A stretch of DNA of 64,000 nt from Pseudomonas sp. GV085 (GCF_003050925.1 NZ_QAOV01000018.1:44313-108312), one strand, 5' to 3'. Positions 16,802-26,139 are shown, counted from the first letter of the stretch. Made by a program: numbers and translations. Notes: a model not told the origin generated them from the sequence alone.

Positions 16802-17851
16802 ATGTCGATGTTTTGTCAGATCATGGATAAATCTGAGAGCGGTGGGTGCGGGTGCAAGATCCCATCCTGTGTGTTAACGAAGATTCTGTCGCAAACTGCA
16901 GCAGCCAATACGGTTTCGGATGACAAGGTGGTATTGGGCTTTGAGTCTTCTGATGATTGCGCCGTCTATGACGCAGGTGAAAAATATCTTTTATTCACCA
17001 CCGATTTTTTCTCCCCGATAGTCAACGATCCTTATGTCTTCGGCCAATTGGCAGCCAGCAATGCTGTAAGCGATATTTTTGCTTCAGGCGGGAGTCCGCT
17101 TATTGCCAACTCGATCATGGCGTTCGACCCGGAACTGGTTTCGGTCGAGCAAGTAACGCAGATGATCCTTGGCGCCCAGTCGGTGATGAACAAGTTCAAT
17201 GTCAGCATCGTCGGTGGCCATACGATCAAGAACAGCCAGCCCTTGTACGGCTTCTCGATCATTGGTGAGGTGGAAAAACACCGTTTGAAGAAAAATAACA
17301 CGGCCAGGGCCGGTGATTTGCTGGTCATGACGCGTCCAATCGGTGTCGGCATCCTCGCCAATGCCCTGAAGACCGGAGTGATTGAACAAGAGGATATTCC
17401 TGCGTCGACGCTTACCCAGATTACCGGCGACAACGCGTTTGGCCGCACGCTGAGCGAAAGTCCTGAGGTTAGCAGTTTGACTGACATCACGGGGTTCGGT
17501 TTGATCGGCCATATCAGTGAGATGGTCGGGCTGGGGCAACTGGATGTTGACCTGGATACAAGCGGTCTGGTTTTTTATGACGGCACAGAGTCATTGGCGG
17601 TGGCGGTGACTTCGGCTGACAGCGGTATTTTCTCTAACATTAAAAAGTACGCGCAGAACGTGGACTACCTGGCTGATCTTCCATTAGCTAGAAAGTTTCT
17701 GTTGCATGACCCGCAAACGAATGGCGGTTTGCTGTTCACTGTGAGTGCCGAAGGGTTTGAAAAGAACCGTCAGAAGTGGCAGGCGCTTTGCCCTGATCTG
17801 ATTGTTATCGGTCGGATGACGGAAGGGACCGGCAAGATCAAGGTCTGCTGA
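16802..17851 (+). CDS. selD: Selenide, water dikinase (selenophosphate synthetase), divergent paralog
   Basis: A 349-residue member of the PurM/SelD superfamily, which makes selenophosphate from selenide and ATP in the cytoplasm. The catalytic loop GGCGCKIPS has Cys16 and Lys19 where E. coli SelD has Cys17 and Lys20. Metal-binding Asp motifs are kept in SSDDCAVY, FTTDFFSPIVND and LTDITGFGLIGH. The Gly-rich HDPQTNGGLL near the C-terminus is SelD-like. Identity to E. coli SelD looks moderate, and the protein is not next to mnmH/selU, selA, selB or senA/senB. Instead it heads an operon with a TauE-like permease (1-bp gap), a NifS-like desulfurase and a DHH phosphoesterase. The product may therefore be selenophosphate, or thiophosphate, for an unusual use. 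Confidence 0.88.
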   Translation: MSMFCQIMDKSESGGCGCKIPSCVLTKILSQTAAANTVSDDKVVLGFESSDDCAVYDAGEKYLLFTTDFFSPIVNDPYVFGQLAASNAVSDIFASGGSPLIANSIMAFDPELVSVEQVTQMILGAQSVMNKFNVSIVGGHTIKNSQPLYGFSIIGEVEKHRLKKNNTARAGDLLVMTRPIGVGILANALKTGVIEQEDIPASTLTQITGDNAFGRTLSESPEVSSLTDITGFGLIGHISEMVGLGQLDVDLDTSGLVFYDGTESLAVAVTSADSGIFSNIKKYAQNVDYLADLPLARKFLLHDPQTNGGLLFTVSAEGFEKNRQKWQALCPDLIVIGRMTEGTGKIKVC

Positions 17852-17852
17852 G

Positions 17853-18623
17853 ATGGTAGCCGTGACAATCCACCCGGTTATGGTCGGTGTGGGCGTGATG
17901 GCTGGTTTCATGTCAGGTCTGTTCGGTATCGGTGGGGGCATCATCGTGACGCCCCTGTTGGTGCTGATTTACCCGATATTGTCCGGTCAGAAACTGCCGA
18001 TTGAAGTCGTGACAGGGCTGTCTTCCGCACAGGGCTTCTTTTCGTCCCTCGTGTCGTTCGCGCTGCACCGCGTCAAATTTCAGCCGGATTGGCGAGTGAT
18101 CAGAAGCTTTGCCGTACCGATGGCTGTCGCCAACTTTTTTGCCTCGCTCCATGCTGATGCATTCAGCGAAAACTTCATCCTGTTCGTCTTCGGACTACTG
18201 GGGTTGATGTCGTTGGTGGTGACGTACCTGTTCCATAAACCGGTGGCCCTGTTGTGCAACCATCAATCGCTGTCGTTGCCACTGATAGGGCTGGTGCTTG
18301 GCGTATTGTGCGGGCTGGTCGGGCAGGGCGGCGGGTTCATCTACCTGCCTGTACTGATCAGCCTGTTTGGTCTGCAGATAAAGCAGGCCATTTCGACCTC
18401 GGCGCTGATCGGTATCATCGGAGCAAGTGGGGCGTTATCCGGCAGAGTGGGTTCAACCATGGATTTTCTCGGTTACACCGGTGAATTGGTACTGGGGATA
18501 TTGGTGGGTGGTTTCCTCGGAGCCATGCTTTCTCATCGGCTGGACTCGAGGCATCTGAAACAGGCGCTGAATGCTTTCGTTTTGCTGTGCTCGATCCAGC
18601 TCATGCTGCGCTTGCTTATTTGA
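17853..18623 (+). CDS. TauE/SafE (TSUP) family permease
   Basis: A 256-residue inner-membrane protein with about eight helices. It has the two internal repeats of the TSUP family: GFMSGLFGIGGGIIVTPLL near residue 14 and LGVLCGLVGQGGGFIYLPVL near 150. Members move sulfite, thiosulfate, sulfoacetate and, in some cases, selenium compounds. It starts 1 bp after selD stops, which indicates translational coupling. I infer import (or efflux) of the inorganic sulfur/selenium species used by SelD and the desulfurase. Direction and substrate are unproven. Confidence 0.88.
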   Translation: MVAVTIHPVMVGVGVMAGFMSGLFGIGGGIIVTPLLVLIYPILSGQKLPIEVVTGLSSAQGFFSSLVSFALHRVKFQPDWRVIRSFAVPMAVANFFASLHADAFSENFILFVFGLLGLMSLVVTYLFHKPVALLCNHQSLSLPLIGLVLGVLCGLVGQGGGFIYLPVLISLFGLQIKQAISTSALIGIIGASGALSGRVGSTMDFLGYTGELVLGILVGGFLGAMLSHRLDSRHLKQALNAFVLLCSIQLMLRLLI

Positions 18624-18696
18624 CTTGTGAGTCTCTGTTCGCATTTTGCAAGCAGCATCCTGAATGACATAAAACAGAAAACTGGAAGTGTTTGAT

Positions 18697-19893
18697 ATGG
18701 ATATTGCTGTGGATGCAGTTTATGCCGACGTCTGTGGTTCGGCACCGGTTTCAATGGGTGTCAGCAACATGCTTCAGGCGTTGTTTTCGACCCGCCAATG
18801 CGCCAACCCCAATGCCAATCACGCCCTCGGCGTTCAGTTGCTCGAACGAGTCGAACGGGCGCGTGGCAGCATCGCCAGCCTTTTGAAAGTGGACGCCGAC
18901 TGCCTGATTTTCAACAGCGGCTCCAGTGAGGGCTGTGCCCAGGTGTTTCATAATTTTTTCGAACGCTACAAACATGAGCAACCCTTGGTGCTGTACTCAG
19001 CGATCGAACACTCCTGCACCCTGCAGAACATAAACCGCTACGGTCTGGAAGGCCTGCAAGCCATAGCGATCGGGCATCAAATGAACGGATTGCTCGACAC
19101 TGAACAATTGGAGCAGTTGCTCCGTGCCCATGCGGGTCGCCCGACATTGGTTTGCGTTATGGCAGTGCATAACGAAACCGGCGTGATTCAACCGATCGAA
19201 GCAATCGCCCGACAAGTGAAGGCTGGGGGTGGTTTGCTGTTTTCGGACATGACCCAGGCCATCGGCAAAATCCCTGTGGATCTGCACGCATCCGGCGTTG
19301 ATTTCGCCATTGCGTCAGGGCACAAGTTCGGGGCGTTGCCCGGTGCCGGTTTTCTGTACGCCAGAAACCGCTACGGGTTGTCGCCATTAATTGTTGGCGG
19401 CGGCCAGGAAGGCGGGTTGCGCGGTGGTACTCAGAACTATCCGGGCATTCTTTCGATTGAAACCGCGTTGCAGGAGAAACAGCACAAGTACGGCAACGGT
19501 AAAGTCGCGGTACAACAGAGCCGGGAAACGTTTGAACGTACGCTGCAAGCGATGCTGGGCGAAGTGGTCGTGATCGGTCAGCAAGCACCGCGTGTACCTT
19601 GTGTGAGTTTTATTGCATTGCCGGGGGTCAATACAAAAAAACTGCAGTGGACCTTGAACACGCAGTCGATCTACATAACCGGTGGGTCGGCATGCTCGGA
19701 CAAGACGCTCAGCCTGTCCAACACGGTTACACAACTGGGATATTCCGACCGGATCGCCGGGGCCACGGTGCGCATTTCCATCGACGAAGAACAGTGCCAA
19801 TTCGCGTATGAGCGGATTCTGGAGGGTATCGCTCAAGCGTTGAAGCTGTCTTCGACTGTCTCGGCAGCTCACGCTGTGGCCCACATGTTATGA
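18697..19893 (+). CDS. Cysteine desulfurase / selenocysteine lyase-like PLP enzyme
   Basis: A 398-residue class V aminotransferase of the NifS/IscS type. The PLP lysine is Lys210 in ASGHKFGALPGAG. The conserved His of EHSCTLQNI, the MAVHNETGVIQPI block and FSDMTQAIGK follow the family order. The catalytic cysteine loop is intact (TGGSACSDKTLSLS, Cys333), so sulfur or selenium could be carried as a persulfide/selenide. ATG 18697 is preceded by GGAAG; a GTG at 18688 is less likely. The N-terminus (YADVCGSAPVSMGVSNML) is shorter than IscS. In this operon it probably supplies selenide or sulfide to SelD. It overlaps the DHH gene by 4 bp (ATGA). Confidence 0.88.
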   Translation: MDIAVDAVYADVCGSAPVSMGVSNMLQALFSTRQCANPNANHALGVQLLERVERARGSIASLLKVDADCLIFNSGSSEGCAQVFHNFFERYKHEQPLVLYSAIEHSCTLQNINRYGLEGLQAIAIGHQMNGLLDTEQLEQLLRAHAGRPTLVCVMAVHNETGVIQPIEAIARQVKAGGGLLFSDMTQAIGKIPVDLHASGVDFAIASGHKFGALPGAGFLYARNRYGLSPLIVGGGQEGGLRGGTQNYPGILSIETALQEKQHKYGNGKVAVQQSRETFERTLQAMLGEVVVIGQQAPRVPCVSFIALPGVNTKKLQWTLNTQSIYITGGSACSDKTLSLSNTVTQLGYSDRIAGATVRISIDEEQCQFAYERILEGIAQALKLSSTVSAAHAVAHML

Positions 19894-20831
19894 GGGTGGT
19901 GACCTCAGGCTCGGCGTACCTGGACATCGACGCGTATGCCTGCTGCATTGCGTACGCCGAGCTGTTGAATCACCAAGGCGTTGATGCTCGGGCCGTCAGT
20001 AGCGCCCCGCTCAATGTCAGCATCTCCAGGACCGTGCTCGGATGGCAATCATCTCTGGACGATTATCTGCCGAGAGCGGGTGATGAGTTCGTGTTGGTGG
20101 ATGTCTCCGACTACCACTATTTCGACCCGGTGGTGGTTCTTGAACAGGTGGTGGAAGTCATTGACCATCACCCAGGCTTTGAAAACTATTGGGCGCAGAA
20201 TCTCGGATCTGCGGCAGACATCCTGCCGATCGGCGCAGCGGCGACTCTGATTTTTCAGCGTTGGGAAGCGGCAGAGCTGTTGCCGCTAATCAGCGAAAAA
20301 AGTGCTGTGTTGCTGGCCACGGCAATTCTGGACAATACCCTGAATTTTACAGGGCAGTTGACCACCCAATCGGATATCCGGGCTTATGAAGTCCTCGCAC
20401 GGCGGGCGAAACTGGAAGCGGACTGGCCCGAGCGGTACTTCTCCGAGTGTCAAGCCACTATCGAGTCAGACCTGATTGGCGCGTTGGCGGTTGATATGAA
20501 ACGGCTGAAAGCCGATAGCAACCTGCCGCAGGTTTTCGCGCAGATGGCGGTGTGGGATGCCAGTGCGCTGATCCAAACGCATCGTTCAACGATCGGTCAC
20601 TGGCTGGCGGCGCAGGGTGGAGACTGGCTGTTGAACGTCATCAGCATCCGCGAGTGCAAAAGCTACTTTCTGGCTGAGCCCTTGGTCAGCCAACAAAAGT
20701 TGAGCCATTTGCTGTCGATCGAATGGCAGGCCGGAATGGCTGTGCTTGAGCGCTCACTGCTACGTAAGGAACTGTTGAAGTTGGGGCTGGCCCGCATCTC
20801 CGTTGTGAGTAAACCGCCTCTGGTTTTGTAG
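19890..20831 (+). CDS. DHH-family phosphoesterase (family II pyrophosphatase-like)
   Basis: A 313-residue protein with the metal-binding motifs of the DHH superfamily in order: LDIDAYA (Asp12, Asp14), LVDVSDYHYFD (Asp71), IDHHPGF (Asp92-His93-His94) and ILDNTLNFTGQLTTQSD (about 152-168). Size and motif spacing resemble manganese-dependent inorganic pyrophosphatase (PpaC) more than RecJ. A role in splitting a phosphoanhydride or phosphoester made by SelD, or in nucleotide turnover, is inference. It overlaps the desulfurase by 4 bp and ends the operon; MITE A copy 2 follows 25 bp later. Confidence 0.85.
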   Translation: MRVVTSGSAYLDIDAYACCIAYAELLNHQGVDARAVSSAPLNVSISRTVLGWQSSLDDYLPRAGDEFVLVDVSDYHYFDPVVVLEQVVEVIDHHPGFENYWAQNLGSAADILPIGAAATLIFQRWEAAELLPLISEKSAVLLATAILDNTLNFTGQLTTQSDIRAYEVLARRAKLEADWPERYFSECQATIESDLIGALAVDMKRLKADSNLPQVFAQMAVWDASALIQTHRSTIGHWLAAQGGDWLLNVISIRECKSYFLAEPLVSQQKLSHLLSIEWQAGMAVLERSLLRKELLKLGLARISVVSKPPLVL

Positions 20832-20856
20832 CCACATCGAAGGGCTGCTTTTGGCC

Positions 20857-21034
20857 GATTCTATTGAAAAAGTCGGCTTCGGTTTCCATTGCAGAAAAGT
20901 ACGCGTCCGAGATTGAAATCCGTGCTTTGCGCAGAAGGTTCAGGGCCCAGATTTGACGTGGCAGCGCGCATAAAAGGCGTTTTCACAGTTCAATGAATAG
21001 GTAGCCGGGCCGGGTCGACTTTTTCAACAGAATC
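20857..21034 (+). mobile_element. MITE A, copy 2 (178 bp)
   Basis: Starts GATTCTATTGAAAAAGTCGG, ends CGACTTTTTCAACAGAATC, flanked by GGCC on both sides. The left flank (GGCTGCTTTTGGCC, 20843-20856) is a repeat-B left half; the right flank is a weak B remnant. The interior is collinear with copy 3 and inverted relative to copy 1 (GTACGCGTCCGAGATTGAAA, then GGCAGCGCGCATAAAAGGCG). Non-coding. Confidence 0.82.
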
Positions 21035-21086
21035 GGCCGCTAGCCGTCACTCATCAATGGTGACTAACAGCCCCCTCACATCATCG

Positions 21087-22253
21087 TCACACCACCGCAG
21101 CTGCAATCGTTCTGGAACGCCAAGCAAAAGCCAACACCATCAGCAGCCCCAGACCCGCCATTGCCGCTCCGGCCAGGGAAATCGCCGGATAACCCAGCCC
21201 GGTATTGATCACCGCTCCACCCAGCGCCGCACCAATCGCGTTGCCGAAGTTGAAGGCACCGATGTTCACCGCCGAGGCCAGATTGGGCGCGTCCTTGGCA
21301 GCCTCCATGACGCGCATCTGTAGCGGCGGCACCAGGGCGAAGCTGGCGATACCCCATATCAGGATGGCAACGGCGGCCGGTAGCGGCCAACGCATCAGTA
21401 CGGTGAACGCCAGCAAGACGAGAATCAGCACGCTCAGCGAAACGATCAGGGTGCGATCTATCGAGCGGTCGGCGGCCTTGCCGCCCCACATGTTGCCCAG
21501 CGTCAACCCCACACCGAACAGCACCAGCATGGCGGTGATGTAGGCGGTGGACGCATGGGTCTCGCTGCTGAGGATCGGCGCGATGTAGGTGAAGACGGTA
21601 AACATTGCACCCGAGCCGACTACGGTCAGGGCCAACGCCCCCAGCACCGGGCCACGGCCCAGTACCCGAATTTCGGCCAGTACACCGACGCTTTGCGGCG
21701 CCTGCAGGTTGGGCAAGGCGAACCACAACGCGATCATGGCCACCACGCCGAGACCGGTAATACCCCAGAATGCGGTGCGCCAGCCGAACAGTTCGCCAAA
21801 CCAGGCGGCCAGCGGCACACCGCCGATGGTCGCCAGGGTCAGGCCCATGAACATTGCCGCAACCGCCCCGGCACGTTTCTCCGGGGCGACCACGCTAGCG
21901 GCGACGATGGAGCCAACGCCAAAGAACGCACCGTGGTTCAGTGAGGTCACCACCCTGGCGACCATGAGGCTGTAGTAATCGGTAGCCAGGGCTGACATCA
22001 GATTGCCCAGGGTGAAAATCGCCATGAGTCCGATCAGCAGATAGCGCCGGGGAATCCTGCCGGTGGTCAGGGTCATCAGCGGCGCGCCGAGCAGCACGCC
22101 CAAGGCGTAAGCACTGACCAACAGACCTGCGGCGGGAATGGAAACGCCGAGATCCGCAGCGATGCCCGGCAACATGCCCATGGGGGCGAACTCGGTAACG
22201 CCGATGCCAAAGGCACCAATGGCGAGTGCGACAAGTGGTGGATTGATACGCAT
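21087..22253 (-). CDS. MFS efflux transporter (AraJ/DHA1 type)
   Basis: A 388-residue, 12-helix major facilitator protein. It opens NPPLVALAIGAFGIGVTEFA and has the helix 4-5 region VARVVTSLNHGAFFGVGSIV typical of the DHA1/AraJ group. The cytoplasmic loop between helices 2 and 3 reads LTTGRIPRRYLL, the motif A position. ATG 22253 has GGAGCCTTCC upstream, and the much longer open frame above it runs through the divergent LysR gene. It is likely a drug or metabolite exporter controlled by that LysR protein. Confidence 0.9.
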   Translation of the reverse strand: MRINPPLVALAIGAFGIGVTEFAPMGMLPGIAADLGVSIPAAGLLVSAYALGVLLGAPLMTLTTGRIPRRYLLIGLMAIFTLGNLMSALATDYYSLMVARVVTSLNHGAFFGVGSIVAASVVAPEKRAGAVAAMFMGLTLATIGGVPLAAWFGELFGWRTAFWGITGLGVVAMIALWFALPNLQAPQSVGVLAEIRVLGRGPVLGALALTVVGSGAMFTVFTYIAPILSSETHASTAYITAMLVLFGVGLTLGNMWGGKAADRSIDRTLIVSLSVLILVLLAFTVLMRWPLPAAVAILIWGIASFALVPPLQMRVMEAAKDAPNLASAVNIGAFNFGNAIGAALGGAVINTGLGYPAISLAGAAMAGLGLLMVLAFAWRSRTIAAAVV

Positions 22254-22347
22254 GGAAGGCTCCTTATCTATGCCGCTAATGCTACGATCCAACCTTTTCA
22301 GGCGGTAGATAGCATTTCTGGCAATCACCTTTGCGTAAGGAGCACAA

Positions 22348-23241
22348 ATGGACTTCAACGGCAGGTCAGGTGAAATGGGCGTGTTCGCCACCGTGGCGCA
22401 GGAAGGCAGTCTGTCGGCCGCCGCGCGTGCATTGGGGCTGACACCCTCGGCGGTCGGTCGGATCATCGCGCGTACCGAACAACGTCTTGGCACCCGCCTG
22501 CTGTTGCGCACCACCCGAGCGATCACCTTCACCGCCGAGGGCGAGGCTTTCCTGCGCGGCGCCCGGCGTATCCTGGCCGACATGGCCGAGGTCGAAGAAG
22601 CCATCGCCGACCAGGGCGTACCAAGGGGCCGATTGCGGGTCAGCGCCGCCCTTGGCCATGGGCGGCTGGCCATCGTTCCCTTGGTGGCAGCATTCAGCGC
22701 CCGTTACCTGAACATTGTCGTCGACCTCACCCTCGGCGACGAAGTGGTCGACATTCTCGGCGGCCAGGCCGACGTCGCGGTACGCTTTGGCCATCTGCCC
22801 GACAGCCCGCTGACCGCGCGCAGGATCGGCGACACCGGCCAGGTAGTGGTGGCATCGCCCGAGTATCTGCAGCGCCACGGCATCCCCCAGGAACCGGAAG
22901 ACCTGCTACGGCACAACTGCCTACGCTTCAACTTCCGGCGTGCCGAACCCAACTGGCCGTTCATCCGCGACGGAAGAGAGTTTTCCCTGAAGGTCAGCGG
23001 CAACATCGAATGCAGCAGTGGTGAAGCGCTGGCACAACTCGCGCGAGTAGGTGCCGGCATTGCGCGTATTGGCGAGTTCAGCGTGAGCGAAGATCTGCAG
23101 CGCGGTGACCTGATACCGCTGCTGGAAGCCTGGAACCCCGGCGACCAGGAACCGATTCATGCGGTGTTCGTAGGTGGCTCGGCAATGCCGGCGCGGGTGC
23201 GGTTGTTCGTGGACTTCTTGTTGGAACATCACCGGATGTAA
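22348..23241 (+). CDS. LysR-family transcriptional regulator
   Basis: A 297-residue LysR protein. The HTH occupies about residues 17-55 (GSLSAAARALGLTPSAVGRI, then IARTEQRLGTRLLLRTTR), and the effector domain begins near GRLRVSAALGHGRLAIVPLV. It is divergent from the AraJ-like MFS gene across 94 bp, the standard arrangement for a LysR regulator and its efflux target. The ATG is preceded by AAGGAGCACAA. Confidence 0.92.
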   Translation: MDFNGRSGEMGVFATVAQEGSLSAAARALGLTPSAVGRIIARTEQRLGTRLLLRTTRAITFTAEGEAFLRGARRILADMAEVEEAIADQGVPRGRLRVSAALGHGRLAIVPLVAAFSARYLNIVVDLTLGDEVVDILGGQADVAVRFGHLPDSPLTARRIGDTGQVVVASPEYLQRHGIPQEPEDLLRHNCLRFNFRRAEPNWPFIRDGREFSLKVSGNIECSSGEALAQLARVGAGIARIGEFSVSEDLQRGDLIPLLEAWNPGDQEPIHAVFVGGSAMPARVRLFVDFLLEHHRM

Positions 23242-23444
23242 GCGGTGGCGTCACTTGATCCTTCCGGGTGCTCGTGATGCTGTTCGCATTAAGCAAGTAG
23301 TGACCAACACATCGTTGGGCGCGCTATCAGTGGGTGGTCTGCCTGACTGGAACAATCGGGAGCCATGGCATTGATGTCTCGTTTGCACGTCGTAAATGGC
23401 CGAGATTGACCGATGGCTATTCGTGAGAGGCCGCTTTCGGCCGA

Positions 23445-23599
23445 GGTTGTGTAAAAACGTCTTAGAGCAGGTTTGACGGTCACAACTAGAACGAAAATCG
23501 CGTTCCTAAGCAAATTTCAGGTCGACTAACTAGCCAAGCGCTGGCAGATTTTACGTAGCAACGCAGACTTCCAAACGGTGTCTGCGTTTTTACACACTC
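23445..23599. mobile_element. MITE C, copy 1 (about 155 bp)
   Basis: Terminal inverted repeats GGTTGTGTAAAAACG and CGTTTTTACACACTC. The inside shares long blocks with the copy at 42135, including GAACGAAAATCGCGTTCCTA and GCAGATTTTACGTAGCAACG. It is flanked on the left by CCGCTTTCGGCCGA and on the right by GGCCAGAAGCGGTC, both repeat-B left halves in opposite orientations. Non-coding. The rest of the 23242-23674 gap holds nothing else recognised. Confidence 0.75.
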
Positions 23600-23674
23600 T
23601 GGGCCAGAAGCGGTCAGTCGCTCAAAACACTTAAAAACCACTGATTGCCAAAGTAATCAGGATCCGAAAATAGC

Positions 23675-24574
23675 TCACTCGGTCGAAGGGACGGATGCTT
23701 TGCTGCCCAAGCGGATTAGTTCATTGGAGAAACACAGCCCGACGATGATCAGTGCCGCTCCCGCGTACAGGCTTTCGCGCGGTACTTCATGGAGCGCCAC
23801 AAACGCCAGCAGCGCGGCGAACAGCGGCTCGGTCAGTTCCAGCGCCTGCACTTGGGATGGCTTGAGATATTCGATGGCCTTGGTGGTGCAGAAGAAGCCG
23901 AGGATGGTCGGCAGCGCGGCCAGCGCCAGCAGTGCAGCGATCGCCAATGGCGACAGCTCGCCGATCACGAAACCATCGGCCGCAGCCGGCATCAGCAGGT
24001 ACAGGCTGCCAAAAAACAGCAATTGCCGGGTGAGGTGCAGCCCCCCGGATACGCCCATCCGCTTCATGGCAACCGAAAAGGCCCCATAACCGCAGCCGGC
24101 CATGGAGGCAAGCGCAGCGCCTTGCAGGGTAAAGCCCTGTTGCAGGTCGGCGCCAAAGATCACCGCGATCCCGGCGATGGCCAGTGCGGCGCCCACGGTC
24201 GCGTTCGCGGTGATGGCATCCTTGAGGAAAATGCGCCCCAGGATGATCGAGGAAATCGAGGCACTGGCCATCAGCACCACCACTACACCTGCTGCGGCGT
24301 AATGCCGGTAGGCGGACGTTTCGAAATGGAACAGCACGAAGATGCCAAGGAAGGCGCAGATAGCCGCCTGAGTCCATTTGGCCGTAGACGCCGGGCGCTT
24401 GAGGAAAAGCAACAGGATTGAAAGTAGCAGGCAACCCAGCAGGGTCTTGATGACGGCCACACTGCTGGCAGTGAAACCATTACTCATGAGTACTTTGCTG
24501 AGTACACCGATCGTTGCGTTCAGTGCCGCAGCGGAGAGTGCAAACATGACGCCTTTGCTGAAAGTAGATTGCAT
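23675..24574 (-). CDS. EamA (DMT) family transporter
   Basis: A 299-residue inner-membrane protein with ten helices in two EamA repeats. The first half holds LNATIGVLSKVLMSNGFTAS and the second starts near GAALASMAGCGYGAFSVAMK, with the usual LEPLFAALLAF-like helix (LTEPLFAALLAFVALHEVP). It is likely an amino-acid or metabolite exporter. ATG 24574 was chosen because the truncated duplicate at 11760 has the same start. Its first 125 codons and about 100 bp upstream are duplicated at 11388-11863. Confidence 0.9.
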   Translation of the reverse strand: MQSTFSKGVMFALSAAALNATIGVLSKVLMSNGFTASSVAVIKTLLGCLLLSILLLFLKRPASTAKWTQAAICAFLGIFVLFHFETSAYRHYAAAGVVVVLMASASISSIILGRIFLKDAITANATVGAALAIAGIAVIFGADLQQGFTLQGAALASMAGCGYGAFSVAMKRMGVSGGLHLTRQLLFFGSLYLLMPAAADGFVIGELSPLAIAALLALAALPTILGFFCTTKAIEYLKPSQVQALELTEPLFAALLAFVALHEVPRESLYAGAALIIVGLCFSNELIRLGSKASVPSTE

Positions 24575-24997
24575 TGATGACGATCCCTGTCGCTGATTTG
24601 TCGTTCGATAGAATGCCGCCCCACATCGACGGCGCAAAGTTTGAGGATACGAAGATCCCACCAACCCCAGTATTTATTGGGGCATAAGCTGGTTCGCCCA
24701 GTAGGATGCTGTAGGCCTTCTTGAAGTTCCAGTACGAAATGGCAGAAAAAAGATAGTGGATCAGGTGGACGTTCACTCCCATGCATCGCTGTGAAGTAGT
24801 GCTCAAGCGTATGGCTGAGGCGATTGAGTGTTAGTTAAACATACCCCCAAGCCAGAGGCGATTATGCACCCTGTTCTCCCGGCATAGGATCGACAATGAC
24901 TCGACAATGACTCGACAAGGGCCGATTTCAAGCACGATGGTTGCACTTCTAAGTTGATGAATCCGCATTACTTACCTTAGGAAAGTCCATTTAATCG
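24575..24997. other. Intergenic region, no gene seen
   Basis: The right part of the EamA-associated duplication (to 24677) should contain the EamA promoter. Further on there is a short direct repeat GACAATGACTCGACAATGAC at 24892-24911 and no open frame with family resemblance. Confidence 0.4.
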
Positions 24998-25021
24998 GGG
25001 GCTAACGGCTTTGTCGCCCCC
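24998..25021 (-). terminator. Candidate terminator of the SDR gene
   Basis: On the minus strand GGGGGC and GCCCCC flank a 12-13-nt loop, ending in GATTAAATGG just after the SDR stop codon. The T content after the stem is low, so termination is plausible but not certain. Confidence 0.4.
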
Positions 25022-25029
25022 AAGAGAAG

Positions 25030-26109
25030 TCAGCGGGCCTTGCCCTTGGCTATGCAATATGAGTTGACGAACGTTGCAGTGTGCTGCAAAGACTGGCGTA
25101 TATCCGGTTTGGCTATTCCATGCCTGTTGGCAAATTGCTCGACCGCCGCTGTATCAAAACGAGTGGTCTGGATAAAGTCCAAGGCTTCGGGTTTTGTATT
25201 CAAAAAACGCGCGACGGGAGGAATACTCAGTAGCAACTTCAGCAATCGCAGCGGAATGTGATGCTTGGGAGACTTTACGCCAACGGGTTTTGCCACCTGT
25301 ACCAGGAGTTCTCGCAAGTTGGGAGTCTGGTCATCAAGCGCCAGCAGTTCCTGACCCACCATGGCAGGATCAAAAGCACAAACCGCCACCAGTTCAACCA
25401 GGTAATCCACGGTAACCAGTGGTAGCCAGTGCTCGGCGGTACCGGGCACTGCAGTCAGCTTTCCCTGTACAAGGTTGCGTATCAGCTCCACCAGCGGCTG
25501 ACCATCAAGGATATGCCCCGTGCGGCTGTGGCCACAAACCGTCGCGGGGTGGACAACGGTAATCTCCCCGCCCTTGGCGAACATGACCTCCAGGGTCGCA
25601 AAATGCGCCTCCAACTTGCTCCCCTCGTAACCACCGACATGCCGGTAGACGGCAGGCCAATTCGTCAACTCCGGATAACGAGGATCAATCCCGATGCGTT
25701 GCAGATGTTCATGATTTTTCAGCATGTAGCCGCCAATCATCACTAACCGGCTTTTTTGCTCAGCCGCCAACAGCGCCACGCGCTTTGCCCCTTCCACATT
25801 CACCGCACGAGAATGCTCCACTGAAAGCCCCCATGCGAAGTGGGCGCCCAGGTGGAATATGACTCTGGCGCTCCTTAGCACTTCTCGGTCAGCAAGACTC
25901 AGCCCGAGGTTGTCCCGTTCCAGATCGCCAGCTACGGCAAATACCCGGGTTGCGCACCCTCCCAAACTGTCGACTTGCTCGCGCAGTGCAGCCAGTCGCT
26001 CTGGGCGACGCATCAACACCCGAATGGTGTGACCTTTTGCACTCAGGTACGCCACCAAATGTTGACCGACGAAGCCGGTACCCCCCGTGACAAAGCACTC
26101 CACGCTCAT
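25030..26109 (-). CDS. Extended SDR / NAD(P)-dependent epimerase-reductase
   Basis: A 359-residue protein with the Rossmann motif VTGGTGFVGQHLVAYL at residues 8-23. The active-site Tyr/Lys appears as YEGSKLEAH (about 179-187), preceded by a Ser/Thr-poor strand RLVMIGGYML. VVHPATVCGHSRTG is typical of extended SDRs acting on acyl, steroid or sugar substrates. The basic RRPER after strand 2 suggests NADP. A MerR regulator is encoded divergently and a MerR-type promoter lies between them, so expression is inducible. Substrate unknown. Confidence 0.82.
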   Translation of the reverse strand: MSVECFVTGGTGFVGQHLVAYLSAKGHTIRVLMRRPERLAALREQVDSLGGCATRVFAVAGDLERDNLGLSLADREVLRSARVIFHLGAHFAWGLSVEHSRAVNVEGAKRVALLAAEQKSRLVMIGGYMLKNHEHLQRIGIDPRYPELTNWPAVYRHVGGYEGSKLEAHFATLEVMFAKGGEITVVHPATVCGHSRTGHILDGQPLVELIRNLVQGKLTAVPGTAEHWLPLVTVDYLVELVAVCAFDPAMVGQELLALDDQTPNLRELLVQVAKPVGVKSPKHHIPLRLLKLLLSIPPVARFLNTKPEALDFIQTTRFDTAAVEQFANRHGIAKPDIRQSLQHTATFVNSYCIAKGKAR

Positions 26110-26139
26110 TTCCCTGTTCCTTGTTAAGGTGAGAAATCG

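Noticed and set aside
16802..17851. Selenocysteine (in-frame TGA) in this SelD
   Set aside because: The catalytic position is an ordinary TGC/TGT cysteine codon and the reading frame is continuous.
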